This document shows positions 18,430-26,685 of a DNA stretch of 64,000 nt, in pieces. This stretch comes from Sporomusaceae bacterium (GTDB lineage Bacteria; Bacillota; Negativicutes; Acidaminococcales; JAJUGR01). The position numbers were made by a program, and so were the translations under genes. The DNA is taken from the NCBI GenBank assembly GCA_029265905.1, contig JAJUGR010000007.1, positions 58,930 to 122,929 of the forward strand. The letters run 5' to 3'. Every line of letters starts with the position of its first letter. Within the stretch, counting starts at the first letter, position 1. The notes beneath the pieces are model-generated. The model was not told the DNA's origin, did not search any database, and saw nothing but the letters and a program-made list of their open reading frames with translations.

Positions 18430-19025
18430 TGGCGGATATGCAGGCCGATCACTCGCATGACGCTCTGTTTCACCAAGTAATTGCCGCAGTTGTCGGCGGA
18501 GTCACGGTCGTGCAGCTGCGCGCCAAAAATTTGAGCGGACGCCCCTTTTATGAGCTGGCGCTGGCGCTCAAGCAACGCTTGGACGTATTGTCCGTCCCGC
18601 TGATCATCAACGACCGCCTTGATATTGCCATGGCGGTTGATGCCGCAGGCGTTCATGTCGGGCAGGATGATTTGCCTGTGCCGGTCATTCGCCGCCTGTG
18701 GGCGCCGGATAAAATTGTGGGCGTGTCGACGCATTCGGTTGCGGAGGCGAAAACCGCCGTCGCGCAGCAGGCTGACTACCTGGGGGCGGGCGCCATGTTT
18801 GCCACCAGCACTAAGGACAATACAACGGCCTTGGCGCTGCGCGATTTGACCGCGATTGTCGCCGCCGCGCCGATTCCGGTGGTCGCGATCGGCGGGATCA
18901 ATGCCGATAATGCCGCGGTGGTCATGACGAGCGGTTGTGCCGGCGTCGCGGTTTCTTCGGCCGTGATGGGCGCAGACGACGCCAGGGCCGCGGCCCTGGC
19001 GATAAAACGCAGTCTGCTTGTGTGA
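18399..19025 (+). CDS. thiE: thiamine phosphate synthase
   Basis: Joins HMP diphosphate and thiazole phosphate to give thiamine phosphate. A 208-residue TIM barrel with VVQLRAKNLSGR, LIINDRLDIAMAVDAAGVHVGQDDLP, VGVSTHS, DYLGAGAMFATSTK and VAIGGINADN, all standard. Starts inside the thiM 3' end, with GAGAGGAAGGG upstream. The gene ends the unit at a large hairpin shared with the convergent pilQ. Confidence 0.95.
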   Translation: MGKLDLRLYLVADMQADHSHDALFHQVIAAVVGGVTVVQLRAKNLSGRPFYELALALKQRLDVLSVPLIINDRLDIAMAVDAAGVHVGQDDLPVPVIRRLWAPDKIVGVSTHSVAEAKTAVAQQADYLGAGAMFATSTKDNTTALALRDLTAIVAAAPIPVVAIGGINADNAAVVMTSGCAGVAVSSAVMGADDARAAALAIKRSLLV

Positions 19026-19027
19026 GA

Positions 19028-19079
19028 AGCAAAGAACGGACGGGGCAAGCGAAATTGCTTGCCCCGTCCGTTCTTTGCT
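19028..19079. terminator. bidirectional terminator between thiE and pilQ
   Basis: A perfect 23-bp inverted repeat (19028-19050 and 19057-19079) with a 6-base loop lies between the two convergent genes. The last two bases of the pilQ stop codon fall inside the right arm. Confidence 0.85.
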
Positions 19080-20280
19080 ATTTCTTGCCGAGGTTGGCTT
19101 GTGCATCTGGATTGATGATCGTCGGCTTCAGGAAAATGATGACTTCCGTATTAACCTTGCTCTTGCTCGAATCCTTGAACAGGTGGCCAAGCACCGGCAG
19201 GTTGCTGAGCAGAGGGATTTTGCTCAGGTTGTTTGTTTCTTCGGCATTGATCAGGCCGCCGATGACGAGCGTTTCGCCGTCCTTCAGGCGAACATAGGTT
19301 TCCGCCGAACGCGTGGTGATCTTGTAGTTTTTCAGCTCGGTGACAAGGATCGGCGTACTGACTTCGGTATGAACCTTGGCCGTGATGTCGCCGTTCTCAT
19401 TCACTTGGGGCGTATAGGTCAGCTTGATCCCCGCGTCGACATACTCGGTTGATTGCGTCACGGAACCATCCGTTGTCTTTTCCGTTATAACCGGGATGTG
19501 GTCGCCGATGAAGATGGCGGCCTCCTTGCCGGGCATCGTGGTTATGCGCGGACTGGCAAGAATTTTCGCCTTGCCGCTGGATATCATCGCGCTCAGCGTC
19601 GCCTGGTAGCGGAAGACATACCCGGGACCGAAGTGGATCTTGCCGGCCTTGACGTCGTCGTCATCATCAGAACTGCTCGAGGGTATTTCGTCCCATTCCC
19701 AGTTGATTCCAAGATTCTTCTTGTCCTCTTTGACGATCGAAACGATCTGGGCCTCGAGGGAAATTTGCTTGCAGGGAATGTCAAGGCGGCTCAGCGCTTC
19801 GCGCACCTTGTCCTCCTCGCCGCGCGGGCCGTTGAAAATCAATGCGTTTGTCATGGTGTCCGCCTTGATGTATTTGCTGTCTACAATCCCGTCCAGAGCG
19901 GTTTTCAGTTCCTCGGCCTTGGCATAGCGGAGCGGGAAGATTTGCAACTGGCTGTAGTGCTGGGCCATTTTTTCGGCCGAGGCGACGACGATGATATCGT
20001 TGTAGCGGCGGTAGGCGAGCCCCTTGGTACGCGTAATGAGGTCAAGCGCCGTCTCAAACGGGATGTTGGCCAGCTGCACGGTCACCTTTCCGGTGACGCT
20101 GTCGTCAGCGATAATATTTGCTTCGGCCAGCGAGGACAAGGCCGTCAGGACATCGCGGATTTCCGCCTGCTGGACATTCATATTAACCAAGGTGGAGGTG
20201 GCTGCGGCCGCCGGATTGACCGCCGGAAAAAAGAACAGCAAACACAGGGAGAGGAAAAAAGCGCGCGTTGCAGCAAACAT
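19078..20280 (-). CDS. pilQ: type IV pilus secretin (PilQ/GspD family), short form
   Basis: Outer-membrane pore through which the pilus passes. A signal peptide covers about residues 1-27 (hydrophobic LSLCLLFFF, then AAA). A STN-like segment follows (VNMNVQQAEIRDVLTALS), then a NolW/N1-type domain (LRYAKAEELKTALDGIV) and the secretin core, with LASPRITTMPGKEAAIFIGDH and the terminal VIGGLI...KIPLLSNLPVLGHLF signature. At 400 aa it is far shorter than proteobacterial PilQ and lacks peptidoglycan-binding AMIN domains. Its presence argues for an outer membrane. It lies directly behind pilP on the - strand, divergent from pilB. Confidence 0.92.
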   Translation of the reverse strand: MFAATRAFFLSLCLLFFFPAVNPAAAATSTLVNMNVQQAEIRDVLTALSSLAEANIIADDSVTGKVTVQLANIPFETALDLITRTKGLAYRRYNDIIVVASAEKMAQHYSQLQIFPLRYAKAEELKTALDGIVDSKYIKADTMTNALIFNGPRGEEDKVREALSRLDIPCKQISLEAQIVSIVKEDKKNLGINWEWDEIPSSSSDDDDDVKAGKIHFGPGYVFRYQATLSAMISSGKAKILASPRITTMPGKEAAIFIGDHIPVITEKTTDGSVTQSTEYVDAGIKLTYTPQVNENGDITAKVHTEVSTPILVTELKNYKITTRSAETYVRLKDGETLVIGGLINAEETNNLSKIPLLSNLPVLGHLFKDSSKSKVNTEVIIFLKPTIINPDAQANLGKK

Positions 20281-20283
20281 GGG

Positions 20284-20844
20284 CTACCTCCTTAATGTGA
20301 TCAGCCGCGGACCGTCAGGCCCGGATAACGTGACGCCGCTCTCGGAAATGGCTGAAACGACGTAGTCGCCGATCCTATCGTGCAACTTGTAGTGGCGGCT
20401 GGCGCCGTTGTATTCAATGATGGCTAGCTTGGCGCCGGCTTCGCCGGCCAGGACGCCGGTTAAAACGAGCGGGGGGGCAGTCTCCTTCTGGGACTTCCCG
20501 GCGCCGCCGGAGGCTGTGGCCGCCTCCGGCGCGCGCGCCGCCAAGCGTTGTTCAGCAGTCGCCGGCGCAGCCAGCCCGCCGGGCGGGCGGAAAGGGTCAC
20601 GCTGGCTGGCGGGCAAAACTGGCCTGGCTCGCTGCGGCATGCTGGTTGGCTGCGGCGGTTCGAAAGGCGTATGCGCCTCCGCCCCGGGCTGGTGGTGGCT
20701 GCTGACCGCCGACCCTTTAGGCAGCGGGGCGGCGAAAAGATTCAAATGCAAAAAAAGCGATACGTTGACGAGCAGGAGAAAGACCAGCAGCATTGATTTT
20801 TCGCGGCTGGTGCGATTTCTCCACCAGGTGTTCAGATTCGACAT
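20284..20844 (-). CDS. pilP: type IV pilus assembly protein, PilP/GspC-like
   Basis: A 186-residue inner-membrane protein expected to link the PilMNO platform to the secretin. It has a short basic N-terminus, one transmembrane segment at about residues 19-37 (MLLVFLLLVNVSLFL), a Pro/Ala-rich periplasmic linker to residue 120, and a C-terminal beta domain (LVLTGVLAGE...LHDRIGDYVVSAIS) like the PilP/GspC homology region. The start at 20844 is chosen because AAGGAGGC lies just upstream; a longer frame to 20880 has no such site. Three bases separate it from pilQ. Assignment rests on topology, C-terminal pattern and its place before the secretin gene. Confidence 0.75.
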   Translation of the reverse strand: MSNLNTWWRNRTSREKSMLLVFLLLVNVSLFLHLNLFAAPLPKGSAVSSHHQPGAEAHTPFEPPQPTSMPQRARPVLPASQRDPFRPPGGLAAPATAEQRLAARAPEAATASGGAGKSQKETAPPLVLTGVLAGEAGAKLAIIEYNGASRHYKLHDRIGDYVVSAISESGVTLSGPDGPRLITLRR

Positions 20845-21090
20845 GGTTTTTGCCTCCTTGGCTGCGGTGCAAATCTGCAACTGATGATGGATAAAAGCGT
20901 CAATAATGTTAAAAAATAAACGTACTTATTTTACATTCGACGTCTCTAAGTCGATTCCTTCACAACCATTCCTCAGGGGAACGATTTTACAATATTTTTT
21001 CCACTGAAGCAGGAATTTTCCCCTTCCCTGCGAATTTTTCATTTTGTATGAATTTGGCTGGCGGTTACCGTCGCTCATTAAAGGTGGAGT
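20845..21090. other. AT-rich divergent intergenic region between pilP and pilB
   Basis: This 246-bp stretch must hold the promoters for both arms of the pilus locus and is clearly richer in A and T than its surroundings. No hexamer pair close to consensus with 16-18 bp spacing was found on either strand, which may mean activator-dependent or alternative sigma control. No riboswitch motif was recognised. Confidence 0.5.
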
Positions 21091-22773
21091 ATGCAATTGC
21101 AACGCAAACGCTTAGGCGACATTCTGGTCGATGCAGGTAAAATAACGCCGGCCCAACTGGGCCGGGCGCTCGAATTGCAAAAGGCGCAGGGCGGCAGGCT
21201 GGGGCGGGTATTGATCACGGCCGGCATGTTGCGCGAGGACGATATCTTGGAAGCGCTGGAAAAGCAGCTGGGGATTTTGCGGGTAAACCTCAGCGAAGTA
21301 GTCATACATGCTGATGCGGTAGAGTCTGTCCCTCTGGCCTTAGCCGAACGGTATGCGGTAATGCCGATCAGGCGGGAAGGGCGGCGCCTGACGCTGGCGA
21401 CAACTGATCCGACCAATTTTTTCGCGCTGGACGACATCCGTCTGATCACCGGGGCGGAGGTGACGCCGGTACTAGCGGCCGAGGCAGATATTAAAAACGC
21501 GCTCCGCCGCCATTACGGCGTGAAGGGGGTAGTGGAAAAGGATGTAAGCCGCCTGAAAAAGGAAGCGCGGGATGGCGGCGCGGTGCAGCAAATATCCGCC
21601 GAGGATGCCCCGATCGTCAGCATCGTCAACTCGCTGATCGCCCAGGCGGTTAAGGAAAAAGCCAGCGACATACATATCGAGCCGCTTGACGACCTGGTGC
21701 GCGTCCGCTACCGCGTCGACGGCCTGCTGCGAGAAGTCGTCACGTTTCCGCGCCACACGCACGCCCCGCTTCTGTCGCGGATAAAAATCATGAGTGATAT
21801 GGACATCGCGGAAAAGCGGCTGCCTCAGGATGGCCGGATCAATATCGGCGAAAACGGGCGGGAAGTTGATGTCCGCGTTTCAACCCTGCCGACCATCCAG
21901 GGGGAAAAGGTTGTGATGCGCATCCTGGATCGCCGGGCGGTGGCCTTGAATATCAACGGGCTTGGCATCAGCGACGCGAATCTGCCGATTTTCAAGCAGT
22001 TGTACGCGTGCGCTTACGGGATGGTGCTGGTGACCGGACCGACCGGCTCCGGAAAATCGACCACGCTGTATTCCGTTTTAGCTGAAATAAACGCGCCGGC
22101 AAAGAACATCATCACCGTCGAAGATCCGGTCGAATACAGAATGAACGGCATCAATCAGGTCCAGGTCAACGCCAAGGCCGGATTGACGTTCGCCAATGGC
22201 CTGCGTTCCATTTTGCGTCAGGATCCGAACGTGGTCATGGTCGGCGAAATACGCGACCGGGAGACGGCTGATATAGCCGTGCGCGCCGCACTCACCGGCC
22301 ATCTGGTTTTCAGCACGCTGCATACCAACGACGCTGTGGGGGCGATCACCCGCCTGATTGACATGGGCGTAGAATCGTTTTTGGTCGCTTCATCTGTGCT
22401 GGGGGTGGTGGCGCAACGGCTGGTGCGGACGATTTGCCCGGAATGCAAAGCGCCCTACCTGCTGGCGCCTCAGGCCGCGGAACGCGTCTTTATGGGAGTT
22501 GGTCCGGAAACAGAAGTCACGCTCTACCAGGGGGCGGGGTGCGCGCACTGCAATTTCACCGGCTATAAAGGTCGGCTGGCCATTCACGAGGTCATCGCCT
22601 TGACGCCTGAACTGCGGGCGGCGGTCGCCCGGCAGGCGCCGGCGGACGAACTGTTCGCAAAGGCCAGAGCCGGAGGCCTGGTGACAATGAAGGAGGACGG
22701 CATCAGCAAAGCGCTGGCCGGCAAAACGACGGTCGAAGAGATAATCCGCGTCGCCTACAGCGGCGGCGAATAA
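21091..22773 (+). CDS. pilB: type IV pilus extension ATPase PilB
   Basis: Hexameric motor that powers pilin polymerisation. The N-terminal MshEN-like domain (residues 1-145) contains LGDILVDAGKITPAQLGRAL. The ATPase core has Walker A GPTGSGKSTT at 316-325, an Asp box (ITVEDPVEYR), Walker B VVMVGEIRDRETAD and a His box (FSTLHTNDAVG). A zinc-binding tetracysteine, Cys449/452 and Cys484/487, is typical of PilB/GspE and absent from PilT. Length 560 aa is normal. First gene of the + strand pilus block; ATG 21091 follows AAAGGTGGAG. Confidence 0.95.
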   Translation: MQLQRKRLGDILVDAGKITPAQLGRALELQKAQGGRLGRVLITAGMLREDDILEALEKQLGILRVNLSEVVIHADAVESVPLALAERYAVMPIRREGRRLTLATTDPTNFFALDDIRLITGAEVTPVLAAEADIKNALRRHYGVKGVVEKDVSRLKKEARDGGAVQQISAEDAPIVSIVNSLIAQAVKEKASDIHIEPLDDLVRVRYRVDGLLREVVTFPRHTHAPLLSRIKIMSDMDIAEKRLPQDGRINIGENGREVDVRVSTLPTIQGEKVVMRILDRRAVALNINGLGISDANLPIFKQLYACAYGMVLVTGPTGSGKSTTLYSVLAEINAPAKNIITVEDPVEYRMNGINQVQVNAKAGLTFANGLRSILRQDPNVVMVGEIRDRETADIAVRAALTGHLVFSTLHTNDAVGAITRLIDMGVESFLVASSVLGVVAQRLVRTICPECKAPYLLAPQAAERVFMGVGPETEVTLYQGAGCAHCNFTGYKGRLAIHEVIALTPELRAAVARQAPADELFAKARAGGLVTMKEDGISKALAGKTTVEEIIRVAYSGGE

Positions 22774-22782
22774 GGAGAGAAT

Positions 22783-23853
22783 ATGGCCTTGAAGAATATC
22801 ATCGAACTCCTGACGGAAGCGGTCGAAAAACAGGCATCCGACATCCACCTGACGGTGGGTGCGCCGCCCGTGCTGCGTTTAAACGGCAGCCTGGCCCGCT
22901 GCGGCGAAGAGCGCCTGATGCCGTCCGACACGGAAGCCGCCCTGCGGGCGCTGGCCGACGCAGACAAGCAGGCCCAGTTCCACGAGCGCGGGGAAATTGA
23001 TTTTTCCTACGCCATAGCGCGCGTCAGCCGCTTTCGCATCAATGCGTTCCGACAGCGGGGTTCGGTCGCGATTGCCATCCGCGTTGTCAACGAAACAATT
23101 CCGACGATTGAAGCGCTCGGCTTGCCGGCCACCGTTGCCCAGCTGGCGATGAAGCCGCGCGGCCTGGTGCTGGTAACCGGTCCGACCGGCTCGGGCAAGT
23201 CGACAACACTGGCGGCGATGATCGACCTGATCAATCATGAGCGAAGCTGCCACATCATCACGTTGGAGGATCCGATCGAATATTTGCACCGCCACGACAA
23301 AAGCATTATCAACCAGCGGGAAATGCATGCCGATACGCTGTCCTTTGCCAACGCGCTGCGGGCGGCGCTGCGCGAGGATCCGGACGTGATTCTGGTGGGC
23401 GAGATGCGGGACACGGAGACGATCGCCACCGCCATTACCGCCGCCGAAACGGGGCACCTTGTGCTGGCCACCTTGCATACCTCCGATGCCGCGCAGACGA
23501 TCGACCGGATCATCGACGTTTTTCCGCCGCATCAGCAACAGCAGGTGAAAATCCAACTGTCCCTGACGCTGCAAGGGATTGTGGCGCAGCAGCTCCTCCC
23601 CCGGCGAAGCGGGCAGGGGCGCGTTGCCGCCTTTGAGGTGCTGGTAGCGACGCCGGCCGTGCGCAACCTGATCCGCGAGGGCAAGACGCACCAGCTGCAC
23701 TCCGTCATCCAGACGGGCGGAAAAAGCGGCATGCAGGCCATGGACATGGCGTTGCGCGACTTGGTTCAGCGCCATGAGATTACATACGACGAAGGCATGA
23801 TGCACGCCATCGACCCCGATTTATTCCAGCGCCTGACCGCAGGCTTCAGGTAG
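22783..23853 (+). CDS. pilT: type IV pilus retraction ATPase PilT
   Basis: Motor that depolymerises the pilus and drives twitching. The 356-aa protein has the short N-terminal PAS-like domain (ASDIHLTVGAPPVLRLNGSL), Walker A GPTGSGKSTT, ITLEDPIEYLH, Walker B VILVGEMRDTETI, ATLHTSDAAQTIDRIIDVFPP and the AIRNLIRE-like motif (AVRNLIREGKTHQ). No zinc tetracysteine is present, as expected for PilT. It lies 9 bp after pilB with AAGGAGAG before the ATG. Retractile pili, rather than a plain type II secretion system, are therefore indicated. Confidence 0.95.
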   Translation: MALKNIIELLTEAVEKQASDIHLTVGAPPVLRLNGSLARCGEERLMPSDTEAALRALADADKQAQFHERGEIDFSYAIARVSRFRINAFRQRGSVAIAIRVVNETIPTIEALGLPATVAQLAMKPRGLVLVTGPTGSGKSTTLAAMIDLINHERSCHIITLEDPIEYLHRHDKSIINQREMHADTLSFANALRAALREDPDVILVGEMRDTETIATAITAAETGHLVLATLHTSDAAQTIDRIIDVFPPHQQQQVKIQLSLTLQGIVAQQLLPRRSGQGRVAAFEVLVATPAVRNLIREGKTHQLHSVIQTGGKSGMQAMDMALRDLVQRHEITYDEGMMHAIDPDLFQRLTAGFR

Positions 23854-23862
23854 CAGGGCGCC

Positions 23863-25089
23863 ATGGCTACGCTATTTTCCTATCAGGCGAAAAACAGGTT
23901 CGGTCAGCTGCAAAACGGCAGCATTGAAGCGGACGACGCCGCGGCTGTGGCGCGCTACCTGCGCGAGCGCGGCTTTGTCGCCACGCGGATTGCTCCACAA
24001 GCTGCCGGACAAAGCAAGCGGGGAAGTTGTCTGGCGCATTATCAGCGCGTTTCCTTGCGCGACCTGTCGGTGTTCTGCCGGCAGTTTGCCACGCTGTTCA
24101 GCGCCGGGATATCCATGATCCAGGCGCTGAACGTACTCGTGGAGCAGACCGAGAACCGACGGTTTCGGCAGGTGCTGCAACTGGTAATTGCGGACGTGCA
24201 GACCGGCGAAACCCTGTCCTTTGCACTGCGGCAGCACAACCGGGTTTTTCCGCCGGTCATGGTGAGCATGGTCGAGGCGGGCGAGCTGGGCGGCATGCTG
24301 GATGTCGTCATGGCGCGCCTGGCCGACCAGTTTGAAAAGGAGCACAAGCTGAACGCCAGACTCCGCTCCGCGCTCACTTATCCGCTCGTCGTCCTGGGGA
24401 TGGCGGCGCTGTCGCTGGCCTTTATCCTGGCGTTTGTGTTGCCGACTTTTATCGATATGTTCGCGGGCATGAAAATGGACCTGCCTTGGTCGACAAAACT
24501 GCTGCTTTCGCTCAGCGATCTGCTGCGCAACGACTGGCCATGGCTGCTGGGGGCGTTGGCCGGCGCAGGTGTGCTTTTTTCGCACGCAAAAGAGCAGCCG
24601 GCGGTGCGAAAGCCTCTTGACCGCCTGCTGCTTATCCTGCCGGTGTTCGGCTCGCTGGCGAAAAAGGTGGCGATCGCGCGTTTCAGCCGCACGTTCAGCG
24701 GCCTGATCCGCAGCGGCGTGCCGATGATCGCGTCGCTGGAAGTCGTCAAAAACACGGTGGCGAACGTGATCATGGTCGAGGCGCTGGATACGGCGCAGGC
24801 GAGCGTCACGCGCGGCGACGGGTTGGCGCCCCCCCTGCGGCAAAACCGCCTGTTCGCGCCGATGGTCGTCCATATGATCGCGGTCGGCGAGGAAACCGGG
24901 GAACTGGAGCAGATGCTGGTCAAGATCGCCGACTTTTACGAGGCGGAAGTGGACGACATGGTGAGCCGCTTGAGCAGCCTGCTTGATCCGCTGTTAATTG
25001 TCGTCCTGGGCGTGGTGATCGGCTTTATCGTTGTTTCCATTATGCTGCCAATGTTGGAGGTTGTCACAAACTTCAATCGTGCTGTATAA
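23863..25089 (+). CDS. pilC: type IV pilus inner-membrane platform protein PilC
   Basis: Polytopic membrane protein on which the pilus is assembled. The 408-aa product shows two repeated T2SF/GspF domains (LRDLSVFCRQFATLFSAGI near residue 65 and FSRTFSGLIRSGVPM near 268). Hydrophobic segments lie around 165-195 (LVVLGMAALSLAFILAF), 215-240 and 375-400 (LLIVVLGVVIGFIVVSIML). The first 55 residues (FSYQAKNRFGQLQNGSIEADD) are the usual GspF N-terminus. The final codons include the -10 box of the pilin promoter. Confidence 0.95.
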   Translation: MATLFSYQAKNRFGQLQNGSIEADDAAAVARYLRERGFVATRIAPQAAGQSKRGSCLAHYQRVSLRDLSVFCRQFATLFSAGISMIQALNVLVEQTENRRFRQVLQLVIADVQTGETLSFALRQHNRVFPPVMVSMVEAGELGGMLDVVMARLADQFEKEHKLNARLRSALTYPLVVLGMAALSLAFILAFVLPTFIDMFAGMKMDLPWSTKLLLSLSDLLRNDWPWLLGALAGAGVLFSHAKEQPAVRKPLDRLLLILPVFGSLAKKVAIARFSRTFSGLIRSGVPMIASLEVVKNTVANVIMVEALDTAQASVTRGDGLAPPLRQNRLFAPMVVHMIAVGEETGELEQMLVKIADFYEAEVDDMVSRLSSLLDPLLIVVLGVVIGFIVVSIMLPMLEVVTNFNRAV

Positions 25090-25090
25090 T
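25061..25090 (+). promoter_or_regulatory. pilin promoter inside the 3' end of pilC
   Basis: TTGTCA (25061-25066) and TATAAT (25085-25090) are separated by 18 bp. The pilC stop codon (25087-25089) lies within the -10 box. It would give the pilin gene its own strong transcription. Confidence 0.75.
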
Positions 25091-25261
25091 GTCAACATGG
25101 AATATTTCCCTTCGATGTAATTTAAAGGGTGGTGGTTTCCAAAACAGCTTGATCGCCAATTTATCATCGTGCGGACGTACCATTGGTTCGAGTGGATACG
25201 CACACCCGGAGCTTGCCGGGCATCGATCGCAGCAGTTTACGCTACATACGAAAGGATGATT
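25091..25261 (+). other. 171-base 5' leader of the pilin mRNA
   Basis: No gene is seen. The leader includes a GC-rich hairpin (CCGG AGCTTG CCGG, about 25207-25220) and ends in the ribosome site AAAGGA at 25251-25256. A long leader before a highly expressed pilin gene could affect mRNA stability or translation; no known riboswitch consensus was recognised in it. Confidence 0.45.
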
Positions 25262-25708
25262 ATGGTGATTTTCGGTAAAAAAAGCAAAGGCAGAAAAGGT
25301 TTTACGCTGGTTGAGTTGATGGTAGTCGTGGCGATATTAGGTATTTTGGCTGCGGTAGCAGTGCCGCGTTTTTCTGACGCGTCAGCAAACTCGCGCGGCA
25401 GCAAGATTGTCGCTGACTTGAGAACGATCGACAGTGCGATTTCTCTTTATAGTGCGCAAAACGGAACGTATCCTACAACTTTTTCTCAGCTTACAGATGC
25501 TGATTTGTTAGCCGCAGAACCGAAGCCGCAGTCTGGCAATATTATAATAAATGGAAAAAGTTATACCGTCGACTCGAAAACAACGCAATATGTAATAGAC
25601 ACAACTACGCATCGCGCAACAATAGCAGTGGGCAAAGGGGAAATTACAAAAACGGGCATTACGGAAGGTGCAGCGATTGCAAGTGCTACGGCAGATAGCT
25701 TCAATTAA
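25262..25708 (+). CDS. pilA: type IV major pilin
   Basis: Structural subunit of the pilus, 148 residues. The type III leader is 13 residues (MVIFGKKSKGRKG), with cleavage expected between Gly13 and Phe14, and Glu5 of the mature protein in FTLVELMVVVAILGILAA. The C-terminal part (YSAQNGTYPTTFSQL) resembles small Gram-positive and GspG-like pilins; no cysteine pair is present. ATG 25262 is preferred because AAAGGA lies six bases upstream and it gives a normal leader; upstream in-frame ATGs at 25169 and 25256 do not. The coding sequence is visibly richer in A and T, and in codons such as ATA and TTA, than all its neighbours. It has its own promoter and a palindrome downstream. Confidence 0.93.
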   Translation: MVIFGKKSKGRKGFTLVELMVVVAILGILAAVAVPRFSDASANSRGSKIVADLRTIDSAISLYSAQNGTYPTTFSQLTDADLLAAEPKPQSGNIIINGKSYTVDSKTTQYVIDTTTHRATIAVGKGEITKTGITEGAAIASATADSFN

Positions 25709-25784
25709 GCGCAACTGCGCCATATGTGCAATTAATCACTGATCAACAATGACTAGTTACAACTAACCGCTTTTATGCTTATCG

Positions 25785-25820
25785 ACAAAATGTCCTGCAG
25801 CGCGCTGCAGGACATTTTGT
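25785..25820. repeat. 36-bp perfect palindrome after pilA, probable terminator
   Basis: Two 18-base arms (25785-25802, 25803-25820) are exact reverse complements with no spacer. The right arm ends in ATTTTGT, which can act as a U tract, so it probably ends pilin mRNA. A TATAAT at 25823-25828 follows immediately, 23 bases before pilD, but has no good -35 box because that position falls within the palindrome. Confidence 0.7.
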
Positions 25821-25850
25821 TGTATAATAGCACTAGTGAGGTGAACTGCC

Positions 25851-26594
25851 ATGTACATAGAATTGATTGCGGCCGGAATTCTCGGCGCGGTGATCGGCAG
25901 CTTTTTAAACGTTTGCATACACCGCATTCCGCGCGGAGAATCGATCGCCTTTCCGCCTTCGCATTGCCCGCACTGCCAGCACCGGCTGGGGCCGCTCGAC
26001 CTGGTGCCTGTTTTCAGCTGGCTGTGGCTGAGGGGCAAATGCCGCTATTGCCGGGACGGGATCGCGGTGCGCTACCCGGTCGTGGAGCTCTTGACCGCCC
26101 TCTTGTTCGCGCAAGCAGCGGCGAATACGGCGACGCTCGCCGGGTTTGGCGAACGGGCGCTGGTGGCGGCCTGCCTGGTGGTCATTTTCTTTATCGACCT
26201 GGAGCATCAGCTGATTTTCCACCGCGTGCTGGCGGTTTGGCTTCTGGCCAGCCTGTTGCCGCTGGCGGATGGCGGCGCCTTCAATTATTACGACCGCCTG
26301 GTCGGGGCGGGGATCGGCGGCGGTTTCTTGCTGCTGCTCTACATCATCACCCGCGGCGGCATCGGCGAGGGTGATGTAAAGATGTCCTTGGTCGCCGGCT
26401 GGTGGCTTGGCTTTCCCGGCGCGATTTTGTATTTGTTCATCAGTTTTATCGTCGGCGGCGCCGTCGCCGCCGTGCTGCTGGCGGCAAAGATCAAAGGGCG
26501 GCGTGATCCGATTCCCTTCGGTCCGTTTCTTTGCGTCGGGGCCTGGGTCGCCTGCTACTGGGGCCAGGCAATCTGGCAGTGGTACTGGCGCTGA
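25851..26594 (+). CDS. pilD: prepilin peptidase/N-methyltransferase
   Basis: Aspartic protease of the A24 family that removes the pilin leader and methylates the new N-terminus. The 247-aa membrane protein starts with GSFLNVCIHRIPRGES, has the zinc-type cysteines CPHC and CRYC of the methyltransferase segment, and the two catalytic aspartates in FFIDLEHQ and GEGDVKM. Several hydrophobic segments follow in the usual pattern. GAGGTGA precedes ATG 25851. It is directly after its substrate gene. Confidence 0.95.
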   Translation: MYIELIAAGILGAVIGSFLNVCIHRIPRGESIAFPPSHCPHCQHRLGPLDLVPVFSWLWLRGKCRYCRDGIAVRYPVVELLTALLFAQAAANTATLAGFGERALVAACLVVIFFIDLEHQLIFHRVLAVWLLASLLPLADGGAFNYYDRLVGAGIGGGFLLLLYIITRGGIGEGDVKMSLVAGWWLGFPGAILYLFISFIVGGAVAAVLLAAKIKGRRDPIPFGPFLCVGAWVACYWGQAIWQWYWR

Positions 26595-26616
26595 GATTTT
26601 TTTCAGCCGGCAGGAT

Positions 26617-26645
26617 TTGACTTTTGCTTGTGGAAACTATATTTT
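26617..26645 (+). promoter_or_regulatory. candidate promoter of pilMNO
   Basis: TTGACT at 26617-26622 is followed by TATATT at 26638-26643 (15-bp spacer) or TATTTT at 26640-26645 (17-bp spacer), in an AT-rich 91-bp gap after pilD. Confidence 0.45.
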
Positions 26646-26685
26646 AAGAAACGCATTTTTATGAATCTTTTACAGGCGGTGCAAC

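Noticed and set aside
22879..23805. A long - strand open frame opposite pilT, and similar ones opposite larC, the 5' part of purL and mutL
   Set aside because: Long antisense frames are expected at this GC content and all lie opposite genes with clear motifs.
25821..25850. A pilD promoter at TATAAT 25823-25828
   Set aside because: No -35 box is present at 16-18 bp; the position falls in the centre of the palindrome. It is only noted with the palindrome.
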